Below, one piece after another: positions 1 through 12,884 of a DNA stretch of 64,000 bases. This DNA comes from Chamaea fasciata (lineage: Eukaryota; Chordata; Aves; Passeriformes; Sylviidae): assembly GCA_029207755.1 (NCBI GenBank), contig JARCOQ010000002.1:2604001-2668000 (forward strand). The letters run 5' to 3'. How positions within the stretch are numbered: position 1 is the stretch's first letter; each line of letters starts with the position of its first letter. The notes below the pieces were generated by a model, which ran no database searches, was not told the DNA's origin, and saw nothing but the letters and a program-made list of their open reading frames with translations. The position numbers and the translations under genes are program-made.

Positions 1-3000
1 CAAACCTGCCAGTACCTCAAAGTAAGATTATTTGCTTTTCCCTGGAGCTATAGCAGAGGAGTCTGAGGACAGTGAGAGAAACATCTGTGAGGAGCCCAGA
101 TATTGCTTTCATAGATACAGATACGGTAATATTTTATATAATTTTTCATTGTTTTTATTGTGTAAAATGAGTTTTATTCCTTCATTTGTGAGCAAAAACC
201 CCGAAATGGTTAAATAAAATAAGAAATGGATTTTCCAGACGACTGGACCATTCAACTAGGTGGAATACCAGACCCAGACTTACGGAGCTCAGTCCTGGTG
301 TAACATCTTTTTCTTTTTGTGCCCTTTCTGAAACAGCAAAATTAATCAAGGCACTATTTTCTAATAATTCCTCTGCAAAGCAATTTGCTTTGTTCTTGTC
401 TCTCAAGTGACAGATTGCTGAAGTTGAACCTCTGCTCAGGCGCCTCTTCCACAGACAGTTTCATATTTCAGTGAACATTTCCCTGGCCTGGTTGACTTGA
501 TTTATAATAGCTGAGGTTAGTGGGAAATTAAAAATTAATTAATTTCAATGAATGTGTAATCAAGCAGAGTGGCCTGAGCTGTGGAGGTGCTAATAGGTCT
601 CTCCTGGGTGTCCCTCTCCAAACCAGCTCAGCCTTTAGGGTGTGGAACTTCCCAACGTAGCAGAGGGTCAGGGTTTTGGGGTTGGCTCTCCTCCTGGTGC
701 TGCAGGGTAAGGAAAGAAGTTGGACAGCTTTTTAAACACTTTGGTGGGACAGGGACATCTCAGTGAGTCATTGGGGTTAATTTTTGGTACCTGCTTTTGG
801 TCTCTGGGATGCTGTGGAGTGCTCACTTTTATCCCCTGCAAGTTATGACCTCTTGCATGGGAGAGAAGTTAAGAGCAGCTCATTCAAGAGTTCAAAGGAT
901 CCCTAAATGCTCAGGGATCTGAAGTATTTGCAGAGGAATACATGATAAATTTGAATCCATTATCTAAAAAAAAATAAATAAAAGTCCCCTTCATATCAGT
1001 TTTTGTGTGGTAGGGAGATCATTTTCTGTTAACTGCTCCTTTCAAATGGGAACATGGGAGAAATTAAACACTGGTTCTTCTCCCTGTTTTTCCTGAGAGG
1101 GAAGAAGAAATTGATAGAAACAATAACCTCGATGCATTACTACTAATATGAGACTAATTTTAACCCTTTCCCAACCTTAATAATGCAATGACTGAGTGAT
1201 TCTAGCAGCACAGAGTTCCAGACTGTATTTGTGATCCAAATTGAAGTGGGGAGAGTAGCTCTCACTCACAGTGATGCTGAGCTTTCACTATTGGAGCTGT
1301 GGCTGGTGGGAATTCAAGCACAGCCCCACCTGATCAGCTTTGAAGGTCACTGAGCCTTTGAAGGCTCAGAACAAATGGATGCATTATTAAATATCTCTCC
1401 TGTCCTCACACTACACTGCATTTGTTTATTTATTTAACAATCTGGCCAGAGTGAGAAAAGCAGGGGAACAGTCTCATGTAGCATCCCTTCAGAGTTCTCT
1501 TAGTTGCCAAAATAGGATTTCTGTGTGCATGTGTGTGTGACTGCACATATGTGAATATTTATATGTAAGCGCACAAAACATTTCTCTAAAACAGTTGAGG
1601 GGCTTCCTTTCTGCTGAAGGAAGGTAGGTTAGTTGGAGCAAAGCTGTGAACAAAGATGTTTTACCTTTGCCAGAGCTGTTGCATAAAAGCCATAAATAGC
1701 ACTTTCTAAAATATCAGTGTGAAGTGCTTTCTAGCATGTTGTACCCTAAACTCTATTTCAGCTATAATAAAACACGACAGATATAAATGTGTGCATTTGA
1801 AATTTTACGGGAACTAAATACCCAGTATGTAAATTTCACAGAGCACCTTAGAAGTGGTCCAAGAACTATAGTTTGAAAACAAAATGCATAAAATATATAA
1901 TGGTTTGGGGGGGTTTTTTTGACCCTTCTTTCCAAAGGTTGGTGGCTGACACTTAGATTGTGACACCCTTCAATTTTGACTGGATGTTTGTCATATATTC
2001 CTGAAAACAGAAAGTGTATTATGTTTTAAATAAAATGTGCTACGGAGTGAGAGGGATTTAAATAACCAGGATTTTTGCAATGATTTCTCCATATATGGTG
2101 ACAAGTGAAATATTCAGTCTATATTAATTACAATACCATGGTTGTTAACTGCAGGGCAGGGACACAACTTTATCTCTTATTCCACTTCAAGAATGCTCTG
2201 AACATAAAATGAGTATATTTAACATGAACCTGGCCGTAATAGTTTGGATAAACCTCTCAGATTCATCTGTTTTGAGGAAATGTGGGAGTCTTTAGGGTGT
2301 TTTTTCATCTCCAGTGCTGTTCCCAGGTGTCATTCAGTTATTCCCAGCGATAATGAAAGATTTATGCATCGACAAGTGTGGAGGTGAAACTGTGGTTAAA
2401 GCAGTGCTGCAAGTGATACTCCTGATCCCAGCAGGAGCTGCTGCCATGCTTGCATTTTTTGGAAGGTTTTGCAAAGTTTCCCCTCGTGAATAACCATAAA
2501 TTATTGCAGTGAGACTTTTCTTGTGGAAGCTGAAGTCACCTCTTCTGGCCTGGAGATTCCTGAGCTGCATAATAGAAGTTAATCCAGTACATTTTTGCTC
2601 AGAGGATCGAGAGGCTTTTATTGTATAGAAAGAAAGAGGATTTGCAGGCTTATGAAATAAGAACAATTATCACCAATTAATAGTTTGAGTGCTTCTTAGT
2701 CCTTTCTCCTGCAACTTTGTTAACAAAGAAAGGAATGAAAAAAAAACCCTGCCCAAACAAAGAAAGAGAGGCAAAAAAAAAAACCCCAAAACTTTTTCGG
2801 GAGTCAAAGTAAGCCCTAGTTGCTGTGATTGTGCTGTAACAGCAGTTAATCTCTTGAGAGCTGTAACATGGATTGAATTCATGAAAAAGAGAATGTGTGT
2901 CAGAAATGACCCCGTGGATAATGGGCAGAGATCAGGTCCTGGTTTCATGGTGTATTAAAACCTAAAGTCCCACAGTTTCAGGTCCCACTTATAAAGAAAA

Positions 3001-3429
3001 GAGGGGAGATTACTGAGTCAAGCAGGGATGTTATAAATAAGCACTCGCCTTGATTAGCCCAGCACAGGCTGCACTTCCAAATATTTGGGGCTTCAAAAGC
3101 CTTTGCTGATAGCAGGGAGATTCTCAGAAGGAAAAAAAAAAAAAAAGCCCCAAAACATAAAGTGCAACTCATAAAAGTTTGGTCTGTCTTTGCAGGGAAT
3201 GAGGATATAGTGGTGGCTTTAGGAAATAGTTGAATTTCAGCTGGCTTTTTCAGTAGCACTTAAAACCCAATTGCTATCGTCCTACACTGCATCCCGGTTG
3301 TTTCCAAGGTAAGACTGTCCTCAAAGAGTGTCTGCACGCTGTGCATGTATCTTTGGTTTTAACAGGTGGGGGAATTGGATTTATGATCGTCTGAACCGCA
3401 TGGGGACTTTGATCCGCAGATTACGCTGA

Positions 3430-3453
3430 CACAAACAAACAAACAAACAAAAA
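3430..3453 (+). repeat. (CAAA)n microsatellite
   Basis: About five CAAA units are followed by an A run. It is a short, low-complexity locus. Confidence 0.9.
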
Positions 3454-6400
3454 ATCCTCCCCCAAAACGGGAATTTTTTTGATTGTGTGCAAGGGTGGTT
3501 AAGATGCATTCAGGATGTCTCTGAGGTATCAAAGTAGTTTGTAAATGTGATTGTAAATGAGATTTTTATTTTTTCTTAACCTGTCACTGGCCTGTATACA
3601 AAGCTGTACACACAGCACTTTTCTTGCTACAAAACAGAAATAAGACCAAAGTCAGTCAATATTTGATCCTCTGTGAGTCTTTTTGGGGAAATTTTGAGTC
3701 CAACCCTGATTTACTCTTGGCTCTTTCTCCTTTGGGGACGTGAAGGGCACAGCAGAGGACGCACTTTGTAAAAAGCAGACAAGTTAACAATGGAGGTGCT
3801 CCTTTTGGGAATCATCCTAAGAGGAATGTTGGGGGTGAGGCCTTTTCCCAACATTACAGGAGCTGGTCCCTGAACCTACAGTCAGCCACCCTACTGTTGT
3901 TTTCCCCCTTGATTTTGTTTTACACTAATTTTATCTCGTGGGGATTGAAGAGTTCATAGATGGAAGAGATTGGTGTTTGGTGTTGAACAGAGAATGAAAG
4001 ATGCCTTCTCCAGAGCATTCTGCTTACTTGTGGAGTCCCTCAGGGTGCTGGACCATGAGGAGCTTCCCTGGCATCTTCATCCTCATTTCCTCAGAAGATG
4101 ACCCGCAGGCTGAAATGATGAGGTTAATTAAATCTTTATACTCTTTCACATCCTTCACTTTACCTACTTGCTTTTCCTGCCGCCTGAGAGTTGGGTTTGG
4201 GATACTGGTGTGGAGGCAAAGACTGTCAGAGGAAATTGTGGAAGAGAGACAAGGAGTGGAATGATAACTGTGGGTTCCCCGTTAACTGCTGCGATTAACA
4301 GCTCAAGGTCAGCCCTAATGAATGTTTCCCCAAGGCTGGAATGAAAATCGCCCAAACCACTAAAAAGCTGCTCTATGGCCACAAGCAGGGCCTGGGCACC
4401 TGTGGTTGGGCATGGAAGAATTCTTCAGTGCAGCTTGAGTCTTCTGGGGTCACCAGATAGTGCCTTCAGTGAGCACAGCCTGCCGAAATCGCAGGGCACA
4501 GGTAGGGGTTTGCTGGTTTGCCTCCTTTTCCGGTTGTTCTGTCGTACCTTTGAGAGGAAAAGTTGCCTCTTTCGAGAAAGTTGGGGGGATACCTTTGGCA
4601 GACAAAAATACACTGTGGCTTTGGCGTTCCTGTTGCGTGGGGCGGGGGGAGACTGCACGTGGAGCAGCAGCACAGACATGAGAAAAGTTGTGTGCTTTTT
4701 GTGATCTGGAGTGTAAATAGCAAGTGCAAAAAAGAAGGAGGTGGAGGACAATGATTACTGAGCTTGTAATTTGTCAAACTCCCCCATCCATAACATTTTT
4801 GCACTGCTTTATGGATATTATATTTTGTCCGGATACGGAGATCTTCCTGCTCAACCTTTAAAGCCCTTCAAGAGTAGCTGACCTTTAAAAAAATAATATT
4901 TAAAACAAAATGCCAGATGAGAATTTTCTTAAGTGAAACTCTTGCCTGCATCCTTTTCCTCCGATATTATTCATTGCTTAGATGTATTTTATGCTCTCTT
5001 GCTATTGCAACACAGCCCGGTTTGTTGGTAGAAGCTGAAGAGAAGAAGGGAAAAAAAATACAGTCCAGACCCCAAGACTACTCTTTTTCTGTGGTAACTA
5101 AATTACAAATGGAACTGAGTAAAACATGTAGCAGAAAATTAGTAGAAATCAGGCTGGATCAGTGGGAAAAAGTAACCTTATCCTCAGAATGCCAAACTCT
5201 GAGTTACAGAAAATGTTTCAAGGCCTCCAGAAGTAATTTAAGGAGCTGGTGAGCAGCATTATTGTTTGCTTTGTAAATGAATTCAGTCGGCTGGTTGCTG
5301 GTGTGGGAGCTGGGGTTCTGGGTAGGCAGTGTGCTGTGCGCTCGCTGAAAACATGAAATTAATTCTCTGCGCTGATTTCATGCTGTGGATAAATCAGACA
5401 TTACCGGGCCAGCAAGCAGGGAAGAAATACGTTGAAGGAAACAATCACATACTGGACAAATGGGGAGGAGAAAGAGGGAGGGGAAGCAATGGCGTGGATG
5501 ACCTAGGTCTTTTGCACCTCCCATCTAGGAAACAGGGTTGCTGGGGCCTTGGGATTTTCACATAAAAAAAGAAAAAGAGGAGTCAGCAAGTCCTCCTTGA
5601 GCAACCACACTGAAGTTCCCAGTGGAAATCATGGAGGAGGAATGATGGAGGAGGAAATAAGTGTTCTACGAAATATTTCCTAAGAAATAAGGAGATAAGG
5701 GGGCTGCTGGGCTCCGGCCTTGGTGTGCCAGCTACAAGGAGGGGATCAGCAGGATAACACTGCTTGACCTGAGCTGGTTAAATTCAGGCCACTTCCAAAG
5801 GTTTCTGTGGCAAATAATGGGAAAATACACTGCACTAGTGATGTGGTGCCACAGCCTGAAGATCTGTTTTGGGACTGACATCTGTGTCCAGCAGGAATAT
5901 CCTGGTCTGTTTGCCTCTGCCTGTTTTCCTGGGCTCTGGTTCATCTCCTAGCAGCTTTGGTGAAACTCTCCTTGCTGTTACCTCAGGCCTTACATGGGTA
6001 CCTTACGTTTTTAGTCGCTGTTTTAGCTTCTTAGATCTGACCTGTGACGTGGGTTTCGTACCCGTTCCTGACCAGGGAATGCTCTAAAACAGGGGAAAGC
6101 AAAGCAGGTACCACGCTGTGCTGGGGTGCTTGTAGTCCTTTCTGTCCCTTTTGCCTCAGCCTTGGCTGCCTTCGGTCTGCCTCCCTTTTCTGGGACACGG
6201 AGTCATCCTGAGCCCTCTTTCTATCCCTCTGGGGGCCTCCTGGCTGCAGGGAGAAGGAGGCATCCTGCCTTTCCACAGGCAGCCTCCGGGCTACCTGTTG
6301 GACTGTGGCGCCTGTGGATAAGGAAGGAGGGACTTAAGTGCAAAACCCCGGGGGTTTTCTGGCTGCCAGCTGGTTTCTTTTTACAGATAAACTGGATTGC

Positions 6401-8431
6401 CCAAAGCCCCGTCAGCCAGGAATGGGAAAAATCAAAGCGTTCAGGTTTCACTGCTCGTGCACATCGATTCTGCACCTCTTCTTGGTCTTTCAGTGGTTCG
6501 CGGGAGCGTCGGTGAGAATGTAAGGGCATAATTCTGGTATGAAGTCATTGGTTACACCAGTTTCAAGATATTTTATGAGACCGGTCCAAATCTTTGAATA
6601 AAACCAGAAATGAGGTTGGAGAAAATCCCTGATGGCTTGAGAGTTATGTGGTCTGCATTTTGACAGAATTTCACCCCCCACCACCACCCCCTTATCTCTC
6701 ACAGCTACTCGGGGCCGAATCCAGACCCTCCTGTCTTTGTTAAAATAGGTGAGGAACGTTCTTCAACCGGATTTATTTATTTTACTCTGCAAAGAATTTT
6801 CCTAAAGAACCACTCCCAATATTTTATTTTGGTCGTGTGCATCTGTAGAGGCTGTTTAGACATTTTCCTGATTTCCTGCATGGAATGAAGCTATGGAGTC
6901 CATTCAAAAGCAGAACAGTGTGGCATTAAGTGTTTCACTTTCAATTGCTTCATAATCATTCTAATAATAAAATTTAAAAAAAAAAAGAAGAAAGGAAATC
7001 CATAGCACAAAATTTCTAATGACAAATTTAGAAATGTCTAAGCTAGGGATGAAATAAGACCTATTTTGTCTTTCTCAGTGTTGATTGCCCTGACTTCCAT
7101 TATGTGTAATTCATCCACCTGAGGCTGGAATGGGGCGGCTTTAAGGCAGGAAATTGTCTTCCTCTGCCTTTCTCTGCGTCTGGAGCTTGGCAAAAATGCC
7201 AACATTTCTGCCAGCAGGATCACTGGAAGGAAAACACTTGAATCCCTTCCCACTGCTGGTATTAACTAGGCTGAGTCAGAAAAAGCTGTGCCAAGCCCTG
7301 CTCTCTTTCACTCCCAGAATGGCACGGAATTACGCCGTTTTTGCTTGTGCTGAAATGCTAATGGCCAAGCTGCTGTTGTTTCAGAAGAAAAGTGCTTTAT
7401 TGTCAAGGGTTTGAGCAACTCCACCAAATCCCCTTCCCATATTCCACAGATGGTTTTGGTGACTGTTTTTTGGCCCTCAGTATTCCATCCCCACAAAGGA
7501 GCTAATGTTCCCTATTGTGGTGAGAGCACTGCAGTTGCAATTTAGCTCCTCTTTGTGATGCCCAGAAACACGATGGGCTCACATATTGGTAGAAAGAGGA
7601 AGGAGCTCTATCAGGCCTCTCAGTGAGGATGCTGTGCCTTGCATCATAACTTTTGCTGGTCCCTTTTGCAGCTGTTCTCTCCCTGGTTCATGGAATCTCT
7701 GTCTGCTGATCCTTTTCCCTTTTCTTTTCCCTGTACAAATATTTAGATGTTAAGCGTATCCGTAGGTTAATAATGACTGAGATAACAGAGGAAAGCTGTG
7801 TAATGTTCCTGGGCTTTGAATTCAAGAGGGGAAACCTATTTTTAATATTTTTGCAGGTGATCCCTTTAATTTTTACCAGTAAACCTTCCCCTGGAAAGAG
7901 TTATCTTGCTGAAAATGATGTTTTTCAAAAGGATCAACAAAGCTCATGAATAGGCTTTGGCTGTGGCTATCTGTGGGTAGTAACTCACTGATATTTTCTT
8001 TGTTCACACAGCCACATTTCCTATTCCTAAAAACACTGTAATCTGTCCTGGGGGGGCGTGTGAGCTGGGGGAAAGTGTGGAATAAATAATCAGGATCCTT
8101 CTTTGGGAGCACGATGTTCTAAAGTAAAAGTTGTGCAGTCATGGGTACTGAACAATGAAAGCTTTGGCTCTGTCCAGGGTTTTCAGGAAACCTTTTAAGG
8201 AGTGAGAAGAAAAATAAATAAACAAATGTTTAACATAAACAAATGAATTGAATTTGCTTTGCTGGTTTTCTCCACAGTTTTCATAGAACAATCTTTCCTG
8301 AGTTAGAACAATATTACTGAGTTAATGCTGAGTGAAATGGGAATATGAAAATCGTGGAATATGACAATTCTTCCAGGTAGCTTTAGCCTTTGCGCAGTGA
8401 TGCTTGCATGGAACTCCAAAATCTGCTGTGT

Positions 8432-8450
8432 GAAGTCCCAACGGGACTTC
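8432..8450 (+). repeat. Perfect 8-bp inverted repeat (hairpin)
   Basis: GAAGTCCC and GGGACTTC flank an AAC loop. The short arms make chance occurrence plausible in a window this long. Confidence 0.85.
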
Positions 8451-9892
8451 CCGAGGGCTAACAGGATACTTTGACTATTGTAAATGGGATGTAGTCTTAC
8501 ATGTAGTCACATGGAAATTCCCTTGAGAACCATTGGGCGTGGGGAGGAAATGTCTCTTTCTTTCTTTTCACCCCCCTCTCTTTGTTCTGTGTATTGTTCA
8601 TAATGAGTTCTAGATTACCTTTTTATTGAAGGGACTTGGGAAGCGCAGCAAGCCCACAAACTCTGCTTCATGCCTAATTTAGAGAGGATTAAACCTGGCG
8701 CTGGAAATTTGTTCTTGTGCATCTCTTGCAGCGCTGAGCCGTGTTCAGGGGGCTGCCATCATGGGCCCTGTCATTGTTTTAAGGAAAATCAAGGTGAACC
8801 CTTTGGCAGGAAAACAGTTCTCTGACGCTCTCTCACGATTTCTCTGCTCGCACTGCGGTGTGCTTTTCAATTGTTGAACAGCGCTCTGAGCTGCCTGCCA
8901 TGAATTTCTCTCCTAATCCAGCCTCACTCCTGCAAATTCACTTGTTACAAGTGAGGAACAATGGGGTTTTGTCATGGTGATGCTGACCCCAGCCGACCTG
9001 CAGCCATGAGCATCCTGTGCTGCTGGAAGGGCTCTTGGACGAGGCTCAGCTGAGCTCCCGGTGCCAGCAGAGCCACGTGCTGCCCATCCTTCCTGGATTA
9101 TCGATCCATTATTGATCATCCTACCTGCCCCAGGGTGGTGCTCGCATCTTGCATCACTAGAGGGGAATGAATGGAAGAGTTCTTTTGGTTTGTTTTTGTT
9201 TTTTTGATGGTCGCCTGCCACTGCTGTTGCATTTCTTTTACACCATGCGATGGAAGCCTGAGTCACGCGAAGGTAACTTGTGCTCTTCTGTTTTTGACAC
9301 AGTGGTTTCACATGTAAATTTTTTGAAAAAAGCAAGAGCTGAAAGCAGCAGTGAAGGGTAGACACCCAGCTGAGCTGCTTGGACGTTGTTTTAAAAAAGC
9401 CTTGTTTCGTGAGTTTGATTAAGTAAGAGTGAATTTTCCTGCGCTTTCTGCGTTTGGTAGGAAGATTTATGAGAATAAGCTAAATGGTGCTCTCAGGAAG
9501 CCAAAGTTCCCACAGAATTCAGGAAATCGTGTATTTTTTTTTTTTTCTGCAACACTAAAGAGAGCATTCTGCATTAAAAGGCATATCTGTAAGTCACTGA
9601 TGTTCTGAGGGAGTGCAGCTGTGGTACTAATCCAGACCACTGTAATTTTACTCCCTGTTCGAGAAATAAAATGATCAAAGATGGATTTACATATATCTGG
9701 AAAACACTTTGCAATAAATAATTTTATTTATTTGAAACTGAAGAGTCAATCAAGACAGTTAATTTCAATCTGTAATCTTTAAATACTCCCCCTGTTGCTT
9801 CCCCACATATTGTTTCCCAAATAAGGGTTACAGTTCACATCCACTATGGATACTTCAAAAGCCTTGTTCTTCTCTCCTGTCATCTGCAGGTT

Positions 9893-9958
9893 TTTGGGGT
9901 TTTTTTGGGGTTTTTTTTTTGGTTTTTTGTTTTTTTTTGTTTTTTTTTTTTTTTTTTT
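9893..9958 (+). repeat. T/G low-complexity tract
   Basis: T runs of up to 20 are broken by GGGG, GG and single G. It resembles an A-rich or T-rich tail-like tract, but no attached element could be recognised. Confidence 0.9.
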
Positions 9959-12828
9959 CCTAAAGCAAAGTTTTGGGTCTGAAATTTATTTCTTTCCTCA
10001 AGCAGTTAGGGCTGAGTTTTTACTGGGTGCACTTGTGATGTTGCTGCAGTTAATGGCCACGCTCTGTCCCCCACGTTTAACAAAGTGCCAGCACTTCAGT
10101 GAAATGGAAACTCTGATTTAAGATATGTTATTTCAAGCTTGTTTTCATAGTTACTGTTTAATTTGCAAAATGTGAACGCGGGTTGTTGCAGGGATTCCAG
10201 GAGATCATGTTTTAGCTAAAGCTGTAACAGCAGCTTTTTTTCCACTATGTGCGCTCTCCCTGCTTATATTTAGTGAGCATTGCATTGAAGGATTAAACTT
10301 GCAGCTTTCAAGGCAGTAACATTTTTTAACTGATTGTCCTATGAACTGACCTTTCTTCCTCTGGAATTTTACGGACTGGAATTGGTTGTACATCAGGATA
10401 TCAGCAGGCTTGGCAGCTGAGGGTCACCTCTTCCTGGGAAAAGCAGCCCCTTGTGTTAAAGGGAAGGTCCCACTGTGGATTTTCTAGCCGAGGTATTTTT
10501 GTCATTGAATGGAAGGCTAAAAATTGAAATAATCTCCTTAGAAAGTGGATAGGAAAAAAATCAGAGGTGACTTTGTGAGCCACAAACCTGGGCTGCATTT
10601 TATTCCAGACAGCTATGAAAGTAATGTTTGTACACAAAAAAAACCCCAAGCCAAACCAAAACAAAAACAACCCCCACACACAAACCTTTTCAAAGTTTCA
10701 GGTCGCTTATTTTTGAGCAAATAAGCAACACTTATTTAATTAAGAAAGACACAGAAATCAACATCTTAAAAACATGCAGACTCATTTGTGAATGAGTATC
10801 CCTGAGTTCAGCAGGAGTAAGCTGTTTAAAGTGGAACTGTTTAAAGTGGCATTGAACTCACATTAGAGGACCAAAGCACTTGTCTGGGAGTTTGGATTTT
10901 CCTTAGCAGTGAGGTAATGATTAGATGATGAAATAAGAGTATAAGCCAACAATTTCTCAAAGCAAGTGTTTGCATTAATGTGCCTGTCAGGATAACGGCC
11001 CCCAGACTGTGCTTACATCTCAGAAAGTGATAATATTGCTAGTAAATAGTTGCATTTAAAATTATCGCCTTAAATTATGGAAACGTTTCCACGTACCTTG
11101 TAGCTTTTCACACTGAGCTTTTTACTGTTTTGCAGTAATGAGCTGTCAGCTTTTTACAATTTCTTACCACTTCACATTTCAAACGTGGATCTTTATTTCT
11201 CCAGATTCTAAGGGCCTAATATCAAAAGGGGCTTCCTTTTTAATTTTACTCCTTTAACAGAAGCAGTTCAGTGCTGTTTGCCTTTTTTTTTTTTTTCCCA
11301 ACTGTGTAAGACCAGAAATTAAATACCTGTTTCGTTCATCTACGTTTAGTACTAATTTGCAGTAACAACATGATAAAAGACAGAAGTTTTTAAGCAGCAG
11401 GGGGTTTAGAATTGTCTTGATCCTGTCTGAATAAACCCTAAATTAGTGGGATTAACACAATTGGATCTGTGTTTTACCTGGTAAAGACACTCTAGGGGAT
11501 AAAAATGGCAGAGAGGAGGGGAAAAAGGCATTCATCTAGAATAGCACTTAAATATATGCCTTGCCCCTTAGGATGTAGGTACGTGCTTAAAATAAAGTAT
11601 ATTTTAAACACACTTCCTGAATCAGAGCTGTAGAGAGCAAGAGCTCCTGGAGTACATAAAATAAAGGTTGAAAAATAGGGAGTCAATGAAGTCAGGCAAG
11701 AAAGAGAGGAGAATTTAGCATTTTTTGAAGCTATGAATAGTATCTGTTATGGAAAGAACAACCAGTCATGCCAGTTCATATTTTCAGAGCTTTGATCTAA
11801 TTTCAGGGCATGACGCTTCTGTCTGTCCTTTTCTAATGGGGAAGAAAGTGACTTGTCAGTGAAAAATGGTTTGGCTTTGAGGAGAAGGTTGCAAACCTGA
11901 ACTGGTGATGAATCTAAACATGAACTGGAGAAAGAAATTCTCAGCGTCATTATTTTTTTTTTTTTTGCTAGCCAAATACAATTGATGTTCAAACACTGAT
12001 ATTCTGGAAGTTTCAGCTCAGTTCGCAAAGTTTTTAATCTTTATGTGAAGAGTAGCACAGTAGCAATCTTTATGTGAAAGTAGTTTATGCTTCACTGTAC
12101 AAACAACAACAAGAAAGATATTCACAAAGGGTACTAGCTTTTGCTTTTAGAAGCTCCATGCTGGGTTTATACTTTTTATGGCGTGTCTCTGTAGCAGCAC
12201 CCTTTAATTTCCCTGAAGCCTTTTAAACTGGGCTTTGTCAGCTTTGCTGCCGAATGAAGATCACCCTGAGGACAGATTTGTGGTAACTTTTCTTGACCAC
12301 CTTTCCCCTTTTTTCAAGGTGTGTTTCTAATCCCGAGCACACTGGAGCACGATTCAAGACATATTGCCTGATTTTCTTCCAGCGCTCTGCTGGTTCCCCA
12401 GCAGTATCCAGGCATGCCATATCTCTGGAATAAAGGCAGCAGTGAGCCTGTGCTTGGCTCTGTAGGTGGTTTCAGGTTGGAGAAGCTGCCTTCTTTCAGG
12501 TGGGGAGTCAGCCTGTCAGGCTGAGTTATGGGAACATGATTAGTGTACCCAGTTCATTAAATGAAAACCTTTGCAGCTCTGGGTTCCCATTGCTGCCTGC
12601 GTTTGTTCCAGTGAAACAATCCAGTTTTTCATTCACTGAGTGGATTGCCATGTGTAGGCCCAGCAGGAGGACATTCCAGATTCCCCATCGATTCCCCCAT
12701 GCCAGAAAGTTGTTTTGTGATTGTGGCTGGTGTCACGTTCAGTATCTGTATTGTCTGTTGTCTTTTGCCATGGTGGGTATGAGCAAACTTGTGTTTGGAT
12801 AGAATGTGGAAGAACAACAGCACGTAGT

Positions 12829-12884
12829 GACATGGGTATCTCATGTAATGACATGAATATCTCATGTAATGACATGGATATCTC
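12829..12884 (+). repeat. 21-bp tandem repeat, 2.7 copies
   Basis: The unit GACATG(G/A)(G/A)TATCTCATGTAAT is repeated at 12829, 12850 and 12871, with the last copy cut short after ATCTC. Copies differ at only one or two positions. Confidence 0.95.

Noticed and set aside
8913..9365. A 150-codon open frame on the minus strand
   Set aside because: No recognisable domain, low-complexity Ser/Ala composition in part, and no supporting signals.
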